DNA from: Hyphomicrobium_A sp044507625
GTDB taxonomy: Bacteria > Pseudomonadota > Alphaproteobacteria > Rhizobiales > Hyphomicrobiaceae
DNA: 64,000 nt
Reading direction: 5' to 3'
Assembly: GCA_044507625.1 (NCBI GenBank)
Contig: JBIQJE010000012.1
Location: 1 to 64,000 of the forward strand
Shown here: piece by piece, positions 54,329-62,986 of the stretch
Layout: every line of letters starts with the position of its first letter
How positions within the stretch are numbered: the first letter of the stretch is position 1
Translations under genes and position numbers: made by a program
The notes under the pieces: generated by a model
What the model saw: the letters and a program-made list of their open reading frames with translations, nothing else
Told to the model about the DNA's origin: nothing
Databases searched by the model: none

Positions 54329-54836
54329 GGCCGCCCTCGAAGCCGAACCGCGACTTGATGCGCTCGAAAAGCTGATCGCGCACGCCGCGATAGTCGGCAA
54401 GCGTCTGCTCGCGCGTGCCATGCCCCACCATCACGGTGGCATCGTACGTCGGCCAATATTCGACATCGACTGCCATGGTGCGCGTCAGCTCCAGCGCCTG
54501 GTGGTGCGCTTCGGGGGACAGCGAGACGATGAGATCGAAGGACGTGTCGTGCAGATCGCGCAGCGTATTCGGCGTATGGCCGGAGACGTCGATGCCGATC
54601 TCGTCCATCACGGTGGTGACGAACGAATCGGCGACCCCAGCGCGCACCCCCGCCGACGCAACGTATGCGCGTTTGCCGGCGAGATGGCGCAGGATTGCCG
54701 CTGCCATCACCGAGCGCACCGCGTTCGTCGTGCAGGCGAAGAGCACCGCGCCAGGCAGATCCCGGGAGGCTGCCTCACCCGCCGCAGGCCCGAGAGCCGG
54801 ACGGTCCGCTGTGCCGCTCGCGAAGTCGCGAGACAT
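54318..54836 (-). CDS. Low-molecular-weight protein-tyrosine phosphatase family
   Basis: The product (172 aa) has the CX5R active-site loop FACTTNAVRSVMA with Cys35 and Arg41, in the place of the family's usual CTGNSCRS. A later Asp-containing loop (YWPTYDAT) could supply the general acid. It belongs to the arsenate-reductase-like/LMW-PTP fold; in Rhizobiales it is a fixed neighbour of the UPF0262 gene and hisD. Five bases separate it from the UPF0262 stop. Whether it acts on phosphotyrosine or arsenate is not clear. Confidence 0.85.
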   Translation of the reverse strand: MSRDFASGTADRPALGPAAGEAASRDLPGAVLFACTTNAVRSVMAAAILRHLAGKRAYVASAGVRAGVADSFVTTVMDEIGIDVSGHTPNTLRDLHDTSFDLIVSLSPEAHHQALELTRTMAVDVEYWPTYDATVMVGHGTREQTLADYRGVRDQLFERIKSRFGFEGGPTV

Positions 54837-54841
54837 GGCCG

Positions 54842-55339
54842 CTACCCCTTCCAGTGTAGCGCGCAGATGAGTGTAAACAGCCGGCGGGCGGTATCGATAT
54901 CGATGGTGATCTTGCCGGCGAGGCGTTCGAGCAGAGTTCTGCTGCCCTCGTCGTGCAGGCCGCGCCGCCCCATGTCGATCGCCTGGATGCGCGAGGGCGG
55001 CGCTGTGCGGATCGCCTCGTAGTAGCTCTCGCACACGAGGAAATAGTCCTTCATGATGCGCTTCAGCGGCGTCAGCGACAGCATGTGGGTGATGAGCGTC
55101 TCGTCGGCCTCGTTGCTGACCGCGAACACCAAGCGGTCTTCCAGCATCCCGAGGTTCAGCTTGTATGGACCGTCGTCGCGGCCATCGAGGGCGAACGAGT
55201 TACCCTCCAGGATGTCGAAGATGGCGACCTCGCGCTCATGCTCGATGTTCGAGTTGGTCGTCGCCGTCGACTTCTCATCCAGCGTGATGGCCACCAGCCG
55301 CGCCCGCGGCAGCTCGGCGCGGGGCTCTTCCTCGCTCAT
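54842..55339 (-). CDS. UPF0262 family protein
   Basis: The product (165 aa) matches the uncharacterised UPF0262 family, found almost only in alphaproteobacteria and almost always beside hisD. Conserved stretches include REVAIFDILEGNSFAL, YKLNLGMLEDRLVFAV and LKRIMKDYFLVCESYYEAIR. There is no signal peptide or membrane helix. Its start overlaps the hisD stop by ATGA, so it is translated with hisD. The function is unknown. Confidence 0.9.
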   Translation of the reverse strand: MSEEEPRAELPRARLVAITLDEKSTATTNSNIEHEREVAIFDILEGNSFALDGRDDGPYKLNLGMLEDRLVFAVSNEADETLITHMLSLTPLKRIMKDYFLVCESYYEAIRTAPPSRIQAIDMGRRGLHDEGSRTLLERLAGKITIDIDTARRLFTLICALHWKG

Positions 55340-56646
55340 GATTGATGCCCGGTAGAAGGTTGCAGGCGAATATCGGCGGAAAGCCGGTGCGCTTCCAGCC
55401 CCTCGGCGCGCGCCAGCGCCATCGCTGCCGGCCCGAGCGCCGCCAGCGCGCCGCGGTCCAGCTTCAGAAGCGAGGTTCGCTTCATGAAGTCCAGCACCCC
55501 GAGGCCGGAGGAGAAGCGCGCCGTGCGCGAAGTCGGCAGCACGTGATTGGAGCCCGCGATGTAGTCGCCGATCATTTCCGGCGTGTGGGAGCCTATGAAG
55601 ATAGCGCCCGCGTTGCGGATGCGCTCGCTCAGCGCCTCCGCGTCGGCAGTGGCGATCTCCAGATGCTCCGCCGCGATACGGTCGGCGAGGGCGGGCGCCT
55701 CATCGAGCGAAGAAAGCTCGATAATGGCGCCGAATTCGTTCCAGCTTTCGCTCGCGATGCTTGCGCGCGGCAGCTTCTCGAGCTGGCGCGCGACCGCAGC
55801 TTCCACCGCGCGGCCGAACGCGACGTCGTCCGTCATCAGGATCGACTGCGCGGCCGTATCGTGCTCGGCCTGGGCGAGAAGATCGGCCGCGATCCAATCG
55901 GGATCGTTGTGCCTGTCGGCGATCACCAGCACCTCGGAAGGCCCCGCGATGCTGTCGATGCCAACGGTGCCAAAAACGAGCCGCTTCGCCGCGGCAACAT
56001 AGGCGTTGCCCGGGCCGACGATCTTCGCAACCGGCGCGATCGTCTGCGTGCCGTAAGCGAGTGCGGCAACCGCCTGTGCGCCGCCGATGCGGTAAACCTC
56101 CTCGATGCCGGCCAGCTCGGCAGCCGCCAGCACGAGCGGATTGAGTTCGCCATCCGGCGAGGGCACCACCATGACGATGCGCGGCACGCCCGCGACCTTC
56201 GCCGGGATGGCATTCATCAGAACCGAGCTGGGATAGGAGGCGAGCCCGCCTGGCACGTAAAGGCCAGCCGATTCCACCGCCGTCCAGCGCCAGCCGAGCT
56301 CGACGCCCAGCCCGTCCGTGTAGCGCTCGTTGACCGGCAGCTGGCGCTCGTGATGCTCGGCGATGCGCGCCGCCGCAAGCTCCAGCGCCTCCAGCGTCTC
56401 CGCGCTGCACGCTTCGCGCGCGCGAGCCATCTCCTCCGCCGACACGCGCAAGCCGAGGGCGCCGAGGTCGACGCGGTCGAATTTGCGCGAAAGATCGATC
56501 AGCGCGGCATCCCCGCGCCCGCGCACGTCCTCGATGATGGCGGCCGCGGCAGTGCCGACATCGGCGGACGATTCACGCTTCTCACCGAGGAAAGCCGCGA
56601 ACGCCGTTTCGAATTGAGGATCGCGGGTATTCAGCCGCTTGGGCAT
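55336..56646 (-). CDS. hisD: Histidinol dehydrogenase
   Basis: The product (436 aa) oxidises L-histidinol twice with NAD+ to give L-histidine, the last step of the pathway, with a Zn2+ site. Family motifs: GLYVPGGLASYPSSVLMNAIPAKVAGV, APVAKIVGPGNAYVAAAKR, GIDSIAGPSEVLVIAD, DLLAQAEHDTAAQSIL, and AEHLEIATADAEAL. No other his genes are nearby, as is normal in this order. Between DUF2948 and UPF0262 genes on the same strand. Confidence 0.96.
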   Translation of the reverse strand: MPKRLNTRDPQFETAFAAFLGEKRESSADVGTAAAAIIEDVRGRGDAALIDLSRKFDRVDLGALGLRVSAEEMARAREACSAETLEALELAAARIAEHHERQLPVNERYTDGLGVELGWRWTAVESAGLYVPGGLASYPSSVLMNAIPAKVAGVPRIVMVVPSPDGELNPLVLAAAELAGIEEVYRIGGAQAVAALAYGTQTIAPVAKIVGPGNAYVAAAKRLVFGTVGIDSIAGPSEVLVIADRHNDPDWIAADLLAQAEHDTAAQSILMTDDVAFGRAVEAAVARQLEKLPRASIASESWNEFGAIIELSSLDEAPALADRIAAEHLEIATADAEALSERIRNAGAIFIGSHTPEMIGDYIAGSNHVLPTSRTARFSSGLGVLDFMKRTSLLKLDRGALAALGPAAMALARAEGLEAHRLSADIRLQPSTGHQS

Positions 56647-56692
56647 CTCGTCATCGGCCCTTCGGCCGTCTCCTTTGGGAAATTACGGGGCG

Positions 56693-57133
56693 CTATTCGT
56701 CACTCGCGTGCGCCGGTTTCGCGTTGGCGCGCCACGCAGCGCCAAGGTCGCGCAGCTCCGCCTCGATGCACTCGACCTCGAGCTGGAGCGCCGCACCGCC
56801 GGCAAAATGCAGCATCACCGCCCCCGAGGGCTCCTCGCCCGGCTCGAACGTCACGGCGAGCAGCGACAGCACGCTGTCCTTCTGGCGCGGATCGAACCCC
56901 TGCACCCGCGCCGCCTTCACCCGCTCGAAGCGCACCCCCGACCGCCGCCGCCGGTAAGCGTCGGGCCCTTCCTTCACGGCCCCCTCCCAGTCGAAGCGGT
57001 TGGCAATGGCCGCAAAACGCATGTCCCCGGCGAGGAACGCCATCTCGCCCACGCGCATCACCGCATCCTGCAGGTGGCACGACAGGACGCGCAGATCCTC
57101 CGGATCGAGGGCAATGAGCTTCAATTCCTGCAT
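56693..57133 (-). CDS. DUF2948 family protein
   Basis: The product (146 aa) belongs to the uncharacterised DUF2948 family typical of Rhizobiales next to hisD and murA. It begins LKLIALDPEDLRVLSCHLQDAVMRVGE and contains FAAIANRFDWE and LQLEVECIEAELRDLGAAW. No signal peptide. I chose the ATG at 57133 because MQELKLIALDPEDL is the usual start; the frame is open to 57178. It is 46 bases upstream of hisD and probably cotranscribed. Confidence 0.9.
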   Translation of the reverse strand: MQELKLIALDPEDLRVLSCHLQDAVMRVGEMAFLAGDMRFAAIANRFDWEGAVKEGPDAYRRRRSGVRFERVKAARVQGFDPRQKDSVLSLLAVTFEPGEEPSGAVMLHFAGGAALQLEVECIEAELRDLGAAWRANAKPAHASDE

Positions 57134-57324
57134 ACGGGTACTGTCCCATGCGCCGCCGGACATATGGCCGCGAGCCACAAAACTTTGATAGCTGTGCTGG
57201 TCTGGCGGCGCAACATACCTGTCATACGGGACCGCCGCTGGCGCCGATCAGCCGCATCGCACTTGTATCGTGTTCGCGAAGGGTCGTAGATGGCAGCAGA
57301 AACATCGACTTGATCGGGTGCGCC

Positions 57325-57516
57325 ATGGACGAGGAACGCTTCAATCTATCGCTACGCCGCTTCCTCAAGGAGGTGGGCATCACCTCTCAGCGCGAGATCG
57401 AGCGCCTGGTGCGCGAAGGCGCCCCGGACGGCGCGAAACTGCGCGTGAGGATGGTGCTCACCGCCGAGGGAACCGATCTGCATCACGAGGTCGACGGCGA
57501 AATCGAAACGCGCTGA
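57325..57516 (+). CDS. Small DUF6494-type protein
   Basis: The product (63 aa) starts MDEERFNLSLRRFLKEVGITSQREIE and ends DLHHEVDGEIETR. It fits a small cytoplasmic family (DUF6494) of unknown function common in proteobacteria. It is one compact alpha/beta unit with no Cys or membrane part. It lies between the DUF2948 gene (divergent) and the GAF-PAS protein gene, without clear operon partners. Confidence 0.75.
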   Translation: MDEERFNLSLRRFLKEVGITSQREIERLVREGAPDGAKLRVRMVLTAEGTDLHHEVDGEIETR

Positions 57517-57681
57517 TCCAGATCAGCCAAGCGGCCGGCCGCGGCCGCGCGGAGCCGCACGCGGTCCACCGACGCTTAACGAGCCCTTACCGCGACCCCC
57601 AAAAATCAAATCTTGGTTTTCACAACCGGTGAAGCTTCGACCGCTAGCTTGCCGCGATTACGCGAGCTTTTGCGAGGGCTT

Positions 57682-59871
57682 ATGCTCATTGCCGGCGATG
57701 GCACGGCGGCCAGCCTCCCCCGACAAGAGATTGAGCGATTACGCGCGCTCGACGAATATCGGCCGCTCGACGCGCCGCCCGATCCTGACATAGATCGCAT
57801 CATCGAACTCGCGGCACGCATCTGCCGCGCTCCCGCCGCCGCTCTCGCCCTCGTCGGCCGCGACCGCGTCTATTTGAAATCTCGCCACGGCATCGAGCAG
57901 CATGAGCTCCCGCGGGACGAAACGTTCTGCGCGCACGCCATCGAGAATGGCAGCAGCCTCTTCTACGTACCCGACGCTCGCCTCGACCCGCGCTTTGCCG
58001 CCCTTCCCATTGTGACCGGCGCCCCGCACGTCCGCTTCTACGCGGGCATTCCACTGCAATCGCCCTCCGGCCACAGCATCGGCGCGGTCTGTCTCCTCGA
58101 TATGAAGCCCTGGCCCGAATTCGGCGCGAGCGACCGCAGGGCTTTGGAGGATGTCGCCGCCCTCGTGATGAGCAGGCTCGAGATCCAGCGGGTGAAGGAA
58201 GCCAGCCACGGCGATGATCTGCGCTTCGAGCGCATCGCGTCGACCTCGGCCGACGCCATCGTCTGCACGGACGCACTCGGCCGCATCATCTTCTGGAACA
58301 AGGCCGCCGAGGCCATGACGGGCTACTCGGCCCAGGAGGCCATGGGCAAGCCCGTGAGCTTCGTATTCCCTCCGCGGCTGCGGCGCACGCAAACCGCCAG
58401 GCTGACCCGCGTGGTGCGCCGCATCGCCGGTCCTGCCGCTCCCCGCGCCGAGTTCACCGTTCTGAAGCGCGATGGCGGCGAGCTGCGCCTCGAGATGACG
58501 CTCTCGGTTTCACGCGAGAACGATACCGGCTTCGGCGCTATCCTGCGCGAGGTCGGCCTCGCCCGGCAGGGCGAGCAGCGCCTTTTCGCGCGCGCCGAGC
58601 TCGATCCGCTCACGGGCCTTCCCAACCGCTGCCGCCTGCTCGCCGCCCTGCGGCGTGAAGCGGCGGCGGGAAGTGGAGCGCTTTTCCAGCTCGACCTTGC
58701 CGGCTTCAAGGACGTCAACGATTCCCTCGGCCACGCCGCCGGCGACCAGCTGCTGCGCCAGTCGGGGGAGCGCCTCACCGCGCTGATCGCCGGCACCGGC
58801 AAGGTCGCTCGCCTCGGGGCCGACGAGTTCGCCGTGCTGCTGCCCGGGCTCTCGGCCGCCGAGGCGACGAAAGTTGCCGAAAAAATCGTCGGCGCGTTCG
58901 ATGCGCCGTACGTCGTCGGCACCGAAGCGATCTACCTCGGCATCAACGCCGGCATCGTGATGTTCCCCGAGGACGGCACCGATCCCGACGAGCTCGCCGC
59001 CAATGCCGATCTCGCGCTCGAGCGCTCCAAGGTGGCGGGGCGGCGCGGTTTCGAGTTCTTTATCCCCAAGATGCGTCAGGTCGTGATCGCGCGCCGGACG
59101 ATCGAGGGCGAGCTGCGCCGGGCCCTCGCCAGTTCCCAGTTCGAGCTGTTCTATCAGCCGCAGGTGCGCCTGCAGGATGCATCCATCATCGGAGCCGAGG
59201 CGCTGCTGCGATGGCGTCACCCGACACGGGGCCTGCTGAGCCCCGCGGCCTTCCTCGATAGTCTCGAGAAAAGCCCCCTTGCCGCAGACGTCGGCAACTG
59301 GGCGCTGCGCACCGCCTGCGCGCAGGTGGCCGCGTGGCGCAAGGTGCACCCGGATTTCCGCGTCGCGGTGAACCTTTTCGGCGCGCAGTTCGATGCCGGT
59401 GATCTGCCCAACAGGGTGGAGGAGGCATTGCTCGTCAACGGCCTGCCCGCTGAGGCGCTGGAGCTGGAGGTGACCGAGAACATCATGCTCCACGGCGAGC
59501 ACGCGATCGTCGTGCCGCTGCGCGAGATGCGCGCCTGGGGCGTCGGCATCGCCTTTGACGACTACGGCACCGGATTCGCCTCACTCAGCCTTTTGAAGCG
59601 CTTTCCCGTGACGCGTCTCAAGATCGACCGTTCATTCGTGAGCGGCGTGTGCACCGAGGAGGAAGACGCTGCCATCGTGCAGGCCATCGTATACCTCGGC
59701 CGGTGCTTCGAGCTCGGCGTCACCGCCGAGGGCATCGAAGATGAAGCGCAGACGGAAGCGCTGCGGCTGTTCGGTTGCAGCGAGGGCCAGGGCTACCTCT
59801 ACGCCGAGCCGCTGTCCGTGGAGGCACTCGGCGGTTATCTCGAGCGCGCGGCGAAGCGCACCGTGGCATGA
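57682..59871 (+). CDS. GAF-PAS-GGDEF(degenerate)-EAL c-di-GMP signalling protein
   Basis: The product (729 aa) has a GAF domain (about residues 20-170), a PAS domain (about 185-300) with IASTSADAIVCTDALGRIIFWN, a GGDEF domain (about 310-470) and an EAL domain (about 480-720). The GGDEF signature is changed to GADEF: residue 380 is Ala in place of the second Gly, so cyclase activity is doubtful. The EAL domain keeps AEALLRW, FDDYGTGFASL, LKIDRSFV and AEGIEDEAQ, so it is likely a c-di-GMP phosphodiesterase, perhaps with the GGDEF part as a GTP sensor. The ATG at 57682 follows GAGGG; a TTG at 57613 is an alternative. Confidence 0.88.
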   Translation: MLIAGDGTAASLPRQEIERLRALDEYRPLDAPPDPDIDRIIELAARICRAPAAALALVGRDRVYLKSRHGIEQHELPRDETFCAHAIENGSSLFYVPDARLDPRFAALPIVTGAPHVRFYAGIPLQSPSGHSIGAVCLLDMKPWPEFGASDRRALEDVAALVMSRLEIQRVKEASHGDDLRFERIASTSADAIVCTDALGRIIFWNKAAEAMTGYSAQEAMGKPVSFVFPPRLRRTQTARLTRVVRRIAGPAAPRAEFTVLKRDGGELRLEMTLSVSRENDTGFGAILREVGLARQGEQRLFARAELDPLTGLPNRCRLLAALRREAAAGSGALFQLDLAGFKDVNDSLGHAAGDQLLRQSGERLTALIAGTGKVARLGADEFAVLLPGLSAAEATKVAEKIVGAFDAPYVVGTEAIYLGINAGIVMFPEDGTDPDELAANADLALERSKVAGRRGFEFFIPKMRQVVIARRTIEGELRRALASSQFELFYQPQVRLQDASIIGAEALLRWRHPTRGLLSPAAFLDSLEKSPLAADVGNWALRTACAQVAAWRKVHPDFRVAVNLFGAQFDAGDLPNRVEEALLVNGLPAEALELEVTENIMLHGEHAIVVPLREMRAWGVGIAFDDYGTGFASLSLLKRFPVTRLKIDRSFVSGVCTEEEDAAIVQAIVYLGRCFELGVTAEGIEDEAQTEALRLFGCSEGQGYLYAEPLSVEALGGYLERAAKRTVA

Positions 59872-60003
59872 TCGCGCCGGGCGGAAGCATTCCTCCCCCC
59901 ACACCTGGACGATGATCGCTGCGAACCTCAGAGATTCGACGCGCCTCAATCGTGGATCTATCGAGAGACGCGAACCACGCCGTAATTGGAAGAAAAGCGA
60001 TCG

Positions 60004-60222
60004 TTAGCCGCCGGCCGAACACTCGACCCTGCAGTGCGAGACGTCCTTCGGCTTCCCCTGCACTTTCACCGTATCGGAGTGCATGGGCTGAGACGCCTGC
60101 GTCGCGCGCTTGCCCGCTGACGTCTGCGCATGGTCCTGCGCCGCGCGAATGAACGCGATCGCTCCGATGGCGCAGATGAGCAGCGACAGAAGCATCGCAG
60201 CGGGTAGCGCCATTTTCGGCAT
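60004..60222 (-). CDS. Small membrane-anchored or exported protein with C-terminal Cys pair
   Basis: The product (72 aa) begins with a hydrophobic segment (MALPAAMLLSLLICAIGAIAFI) and ends DVSHCRVECSAGG, with two Cys four apart in the last ten residues. I do not recognise it. A GTGAGG ribosome site lies 9 bases before the ATG at 60222. The frame is open far upstream but that part is not protein-like. It is followed about 125 bases away by another small exported protein gene on the same strand. Confidence 0.55.
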   Translation of the reverse strand: MPKMALPAAMLLSLLICAIGAIAFIRAAQDHAQTSAGKRATQASQPMHSDTVKVQGKPKDVSHCRVECSAGG

Positions 60223-60347
60223 GTCGTTAGACCTCACAACAACGTCCCGCACGAAGCGCGGTGTGTGCGGACACAGCCTCCGCTGTGCCAGACGCATGAC
60301 GATCACGAAAATCCGGCAGGTTTCGGGCTGCCAAGTGGCGTATGCGA

Positions 60348-60608
60348 TCAGTAGCAATATTGGCGCAACGTCCAGCCTTTGACCTGACACTTTTGATTGC
60401 CGCGCGAATCGGTCGCGCACGTGCGGTTGGGATGCCGCTGATAGGAGCAATAATAGTTGCCCGCCTGTCCCTCGTAGCCTTTCATCGGCCTATCGAAGGC
60501 GTAGTCCTGGGAAAAGAATTCCTTGCCACCGCGTGCGAAGGCAACCTGCGACAGAGAACACACAACGGCAGCCGTGAGCACCGCACGCGCAAGATAGATT
60601 TGTTTCAT
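60348..60608 (-). CDS. Small exported four-cysteine protein
   Basis: The product (86 aa) starts with a signal peptide (LARAVLTAAVVCSLSQVAFA, AFA-R cleavage). The mature part has four cysteines (54, 64, 74 and 85) in its last 35 residues, enough for two disulfides, with many aromatic residues (YYCSYQ, GWTLRQYCY). No family is recognised. Such small periplasmic proteins are often lineage-specific. It lies 164 bases from the murA end and upstream of the other small Cys protein. Confidence 0.65.
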   Translation of the reverse strand: MKQIYLARAVLTAAVVCSLSQVAFARGGKEFFSQDYAFDRPMKGYEGQAGNYYCSYQRHPNRTCATDSRGNQKCQVKGWTLRQYCY

Positions 60609-60772
60609 AGCCTCTCATCCATCGCTGCTGCGCCACCGGATTGGCCACGCATGCGATGGACGCTAGGCAAAGACACAGCGGCGCGCTGTTCCAGGCGGAA
60701 CAACGGCGCATCCGCTGCACTGAGAGGAAGCCGGTTCTCGATGGAGCGCGGCGTAGGTGCCAGCGTCCCGGT

Positions 60773-62065
60773 TCAGCCCGTCAGGCGTTCGATCTGCGCG
60801 CCGCAGCGCGAGAGCTTCTGCTCGAGCTGCTCGAATCCGCGATCGAGGTGATAGACGCGGTTGATCATCGTCTCACCCTCCGCCATCAGCGCGGCGATCA
60901 CGAGAGACACCGAAGCGCGCAGATCCGTTGCCATCACCGGCGCACCGGTAAGCCCTTTCACGCCCCTGATGGTTGCCGTATCGCCGTGGAGCTGGATATC
61001 GGCGCCGAGACGCGCCAGCTCCTGCACGTGCATGAAGCGGTTCTCGAAGATTGTCTCGCGGATGACGCTGGTGCCCTTGGCGCGCGTCATCAGCGCCATG
61101 AGCTGCGCCTGGAGATCGGTGGGGAAGCCGGGGAACGGCTGCGTTTCGACGGAGACCGGCTCGATGCCGTGACCGTTCCGCGCCACGCGAATGCCGCTGT
61201 TGGTCGTCTGCACCTCGACGCCCGCTTCGCTCAGCGTGTCGAGCGCCGTTTTCAAAAGCTCCGGTCGCGCGCCTTCCAGCGTGACGTCACCGCCGGTCGC
61301 CGCCACGGCCATGACGAACGTGCCCGTCTCGATGCGGTCTGCGAGCACCGAGTGCACGGCGCCCTCAAGGCGGTCAGCGCCCTGGATCATCAGCGTCGAG
61401 GTGCCGATGCCCTCGATCTTCGCACCCATCTTGACGAGGCATTCCGCGACGTCGCCGATTTCGGGCTCGCGCGCAGCATTCTCGATGACGGTTTCGCCGC
61501 GCGCCAGCGCTGCCGCGAGCAGCACGTTATGCGTCGCGCCCACCGACACCTTCGGAAAGATCACGCGCCCGCCGCGCAGCGATCCACCCTTGGCCTTGGC
61601 GATCACGTAGCCGGCCTCGATCTCGATCTCGGCGCCGAGCTCCTTCAATCCCGTGAGATGCAGGTCCACCGGGCGCGTGCCGATGGCGCAGCCGCCCGGC
61701 AGCGAGACCTTCGCCTGTCCGCAGCGCGCAAGAAGCGGACCCAGCACCCAGAAGCTGGCGCGCATCCGGCTCACCATCTCGTAGGGCGCCACCGTATCGA
61801 CGATGTCGCGCGCGGAGAGATGGAACGTTTCGCCGATGTGCTGGGCCGGGCCCGAACGCTTGCCGTCGACCGCCAGGTCGACGCCGTGATTGCGCAGAAT
61901 GCGGGCGAGGAGATTGACGTCGGCGAGATTGGGAACGTTCTTCAGGGTCAGCCGGTCCGGCGTCAGCAGGCTGGCGATCATCAGGGGCAGCGCCGCGTTC
62001 TTCGCACCCGAAATCGGGATAGTGCCGTTGAGCCGTCCGCCGCCGACAATCCTGATACGATCCAT
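60773..62065 (-). CDS. murA: UDP-N-acetylglucosamine 1-carboxyvinyltransferase
   Basis: The product (430 aa) transfers enolpyruvate from PEP to UDP-GlcNAc, the first committed step of peptidoglycan synthesis. It starts MDRIRIVGGGRLNGTIPISGAKNAALPLM, with the conserved Lys-Asn pair, and has the active-site loop LPGGCAIGTRPVDLHL with the catalytic Cys, the target of fosfomycin. I chose the ATG at 62065 rather than the frame start at 62098. In most Rhizobiales it stands beside DUF2948 and hisD; here about 3.6 kb separates them. Confidence 0.95.
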   Translation of the reverse strand: MDRIRIVGGGRLNGTIPISGAKNAALPLMIASLLTPDRLTLKNVPNLADVNLLARILRNHGVDLAVDGKRSGPAQHIGETFHLSARDIVDTVAPYEMVSRMRASFWVLGPLLARCGQAKVSLPGGCAIGTRPVDLHLTGLKELGAEIEIEAGYVIAKAKGGSLRGGRVIFPKVSVGATHNVLLAAALARGETVIENAAREPEIGDVAECLVKMGAKIEGIGTSTLMIQGADRLEGAVHSVLADRIETGTFVMAVAATGGDVTLEGARPELLKTALDTLSEAGVEVQTTNSGIRVARNGHGIEPVSVETQPFPGFPTDLQAQLMALMTRAKGTSVIRETIFENRFMHVQELARLGADIQLHGDTATIRGVKGLTGAPVMATDLRASVSLVIAALMAEGETMINRVYHLDRGFEQLEQKLSRCGAQIERLTG

Positions 62066-62356
62066 GCTTTGCCTCTCTCGCGCCGGTAGCACCGGCAACC
62101 ATGAAGAAATGATTAAGCGCTTCCCAGCGCTGCCAGCAAGTGTGACGGAAAACCTCGGGCCGAATCAGCCGGTTGAGGGCGCGAAGAATAGCTCGCGGTG
62201 CTCTCCGCAGGGTTAATGATCGGCCTCTTGGTCGAAGCGAGACAGGAACGTAAAGCGCGGCCTTTCTGAGGCGGTCCGCAGTGCCAGGACGACTTTTCGC
62301 ACCCTGCGCAAAGGAGCGTCACCGCCACTGCTGACCTGCGACCCAGGACGACGGCA

Positions 62357-62782
62357 TTAGTCGCTGTCGACCCGCACGTTGAACGGCTCCAGCTCCTCCC
62401 GCATCACCGCCCGCGTGCGCGCCTCGACCCGCCTGTAAGCGGCGGCCACGCCGCGGCCGTAGTCGGTGAGCTTCGCCCCGCCGCCCCGGGAGCCGCCTGG
62501 GGATGCCGTGACGAGCGCGCTCGGAAACATGTGGTTGAGCGCATCGACCAGCAGCCAAGCCCGTCGGTATGACATGCCGAGTTCGCGCCCCGCCGCTGAA
62601 ATGGAACCGGTGCGGCCGATCGCTTCCAGCAGATCCACTTTGCCGGGGCCGAGCACCATGCCGTCGCCGATGAGGATGCGCACGCGCGGGAACGCGCGCG
62701 CGCCCCGTCCACGCAGCTTGCGTGCCGGCGCATCTTCCGCGGCCTCTTCCTTCTCCGCCGTCGCCTTTTTCCGATTGGCCAA
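62357..62782 (-). CDS. ModE-type winged-helix DNA-binding protein
   Basis: The product (141 aa) carries a LysR/ModE-like N-terminal winged helix: VDLLEAIGRTGSISAAGRELGMSYRRAWLLVDALN followed by GGSRGGGAKLTDYG. These are the motifs of the ModE DNA-binding domain. It stops there, with no C-terminal molybdate-binding (TOBE/Mop) domains, and has a charged N-terminal extension of about 30 residues. Proteins of this short form regulate molybdate or other oxyanion and metal uptake in many bacteria, but without Mop domains they must sense something else or act without ligand. It is divergent from the TonB-dependent receptor gene. Confidence 0.82.
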   Translation of the reverse strand: MANRKKATAEKEEAAEDAPARKLRGRGARAFPRVRILIGDGMVLGPGKVDLLEAIGRTGSISAAGRELGMSYRRAWLLVDALNHMFPSALVTASPGGSRGGGAKLTDYGRGVAAAYRRVEARTRAVMREELEPFNVRVDSD

Positions 62783-62986
62783 GCGCCTCGTCTCCTGGAA
62801 CGTCCGATGATTTCAGCCGGGCGACGGCAATATTCGTCGCGTGCCCTCCCAGCGTGCTCCACACCATTGAGGCAATTTAAGCACACACGCGCGGAGAGAG
62901 TCGGCTGCAACGCGTGAATCGCATTGCCCGCTATATCAGATGGAATATAACGACCCCATCGTACCGCGTACTGGGGGAAGTCTGTC

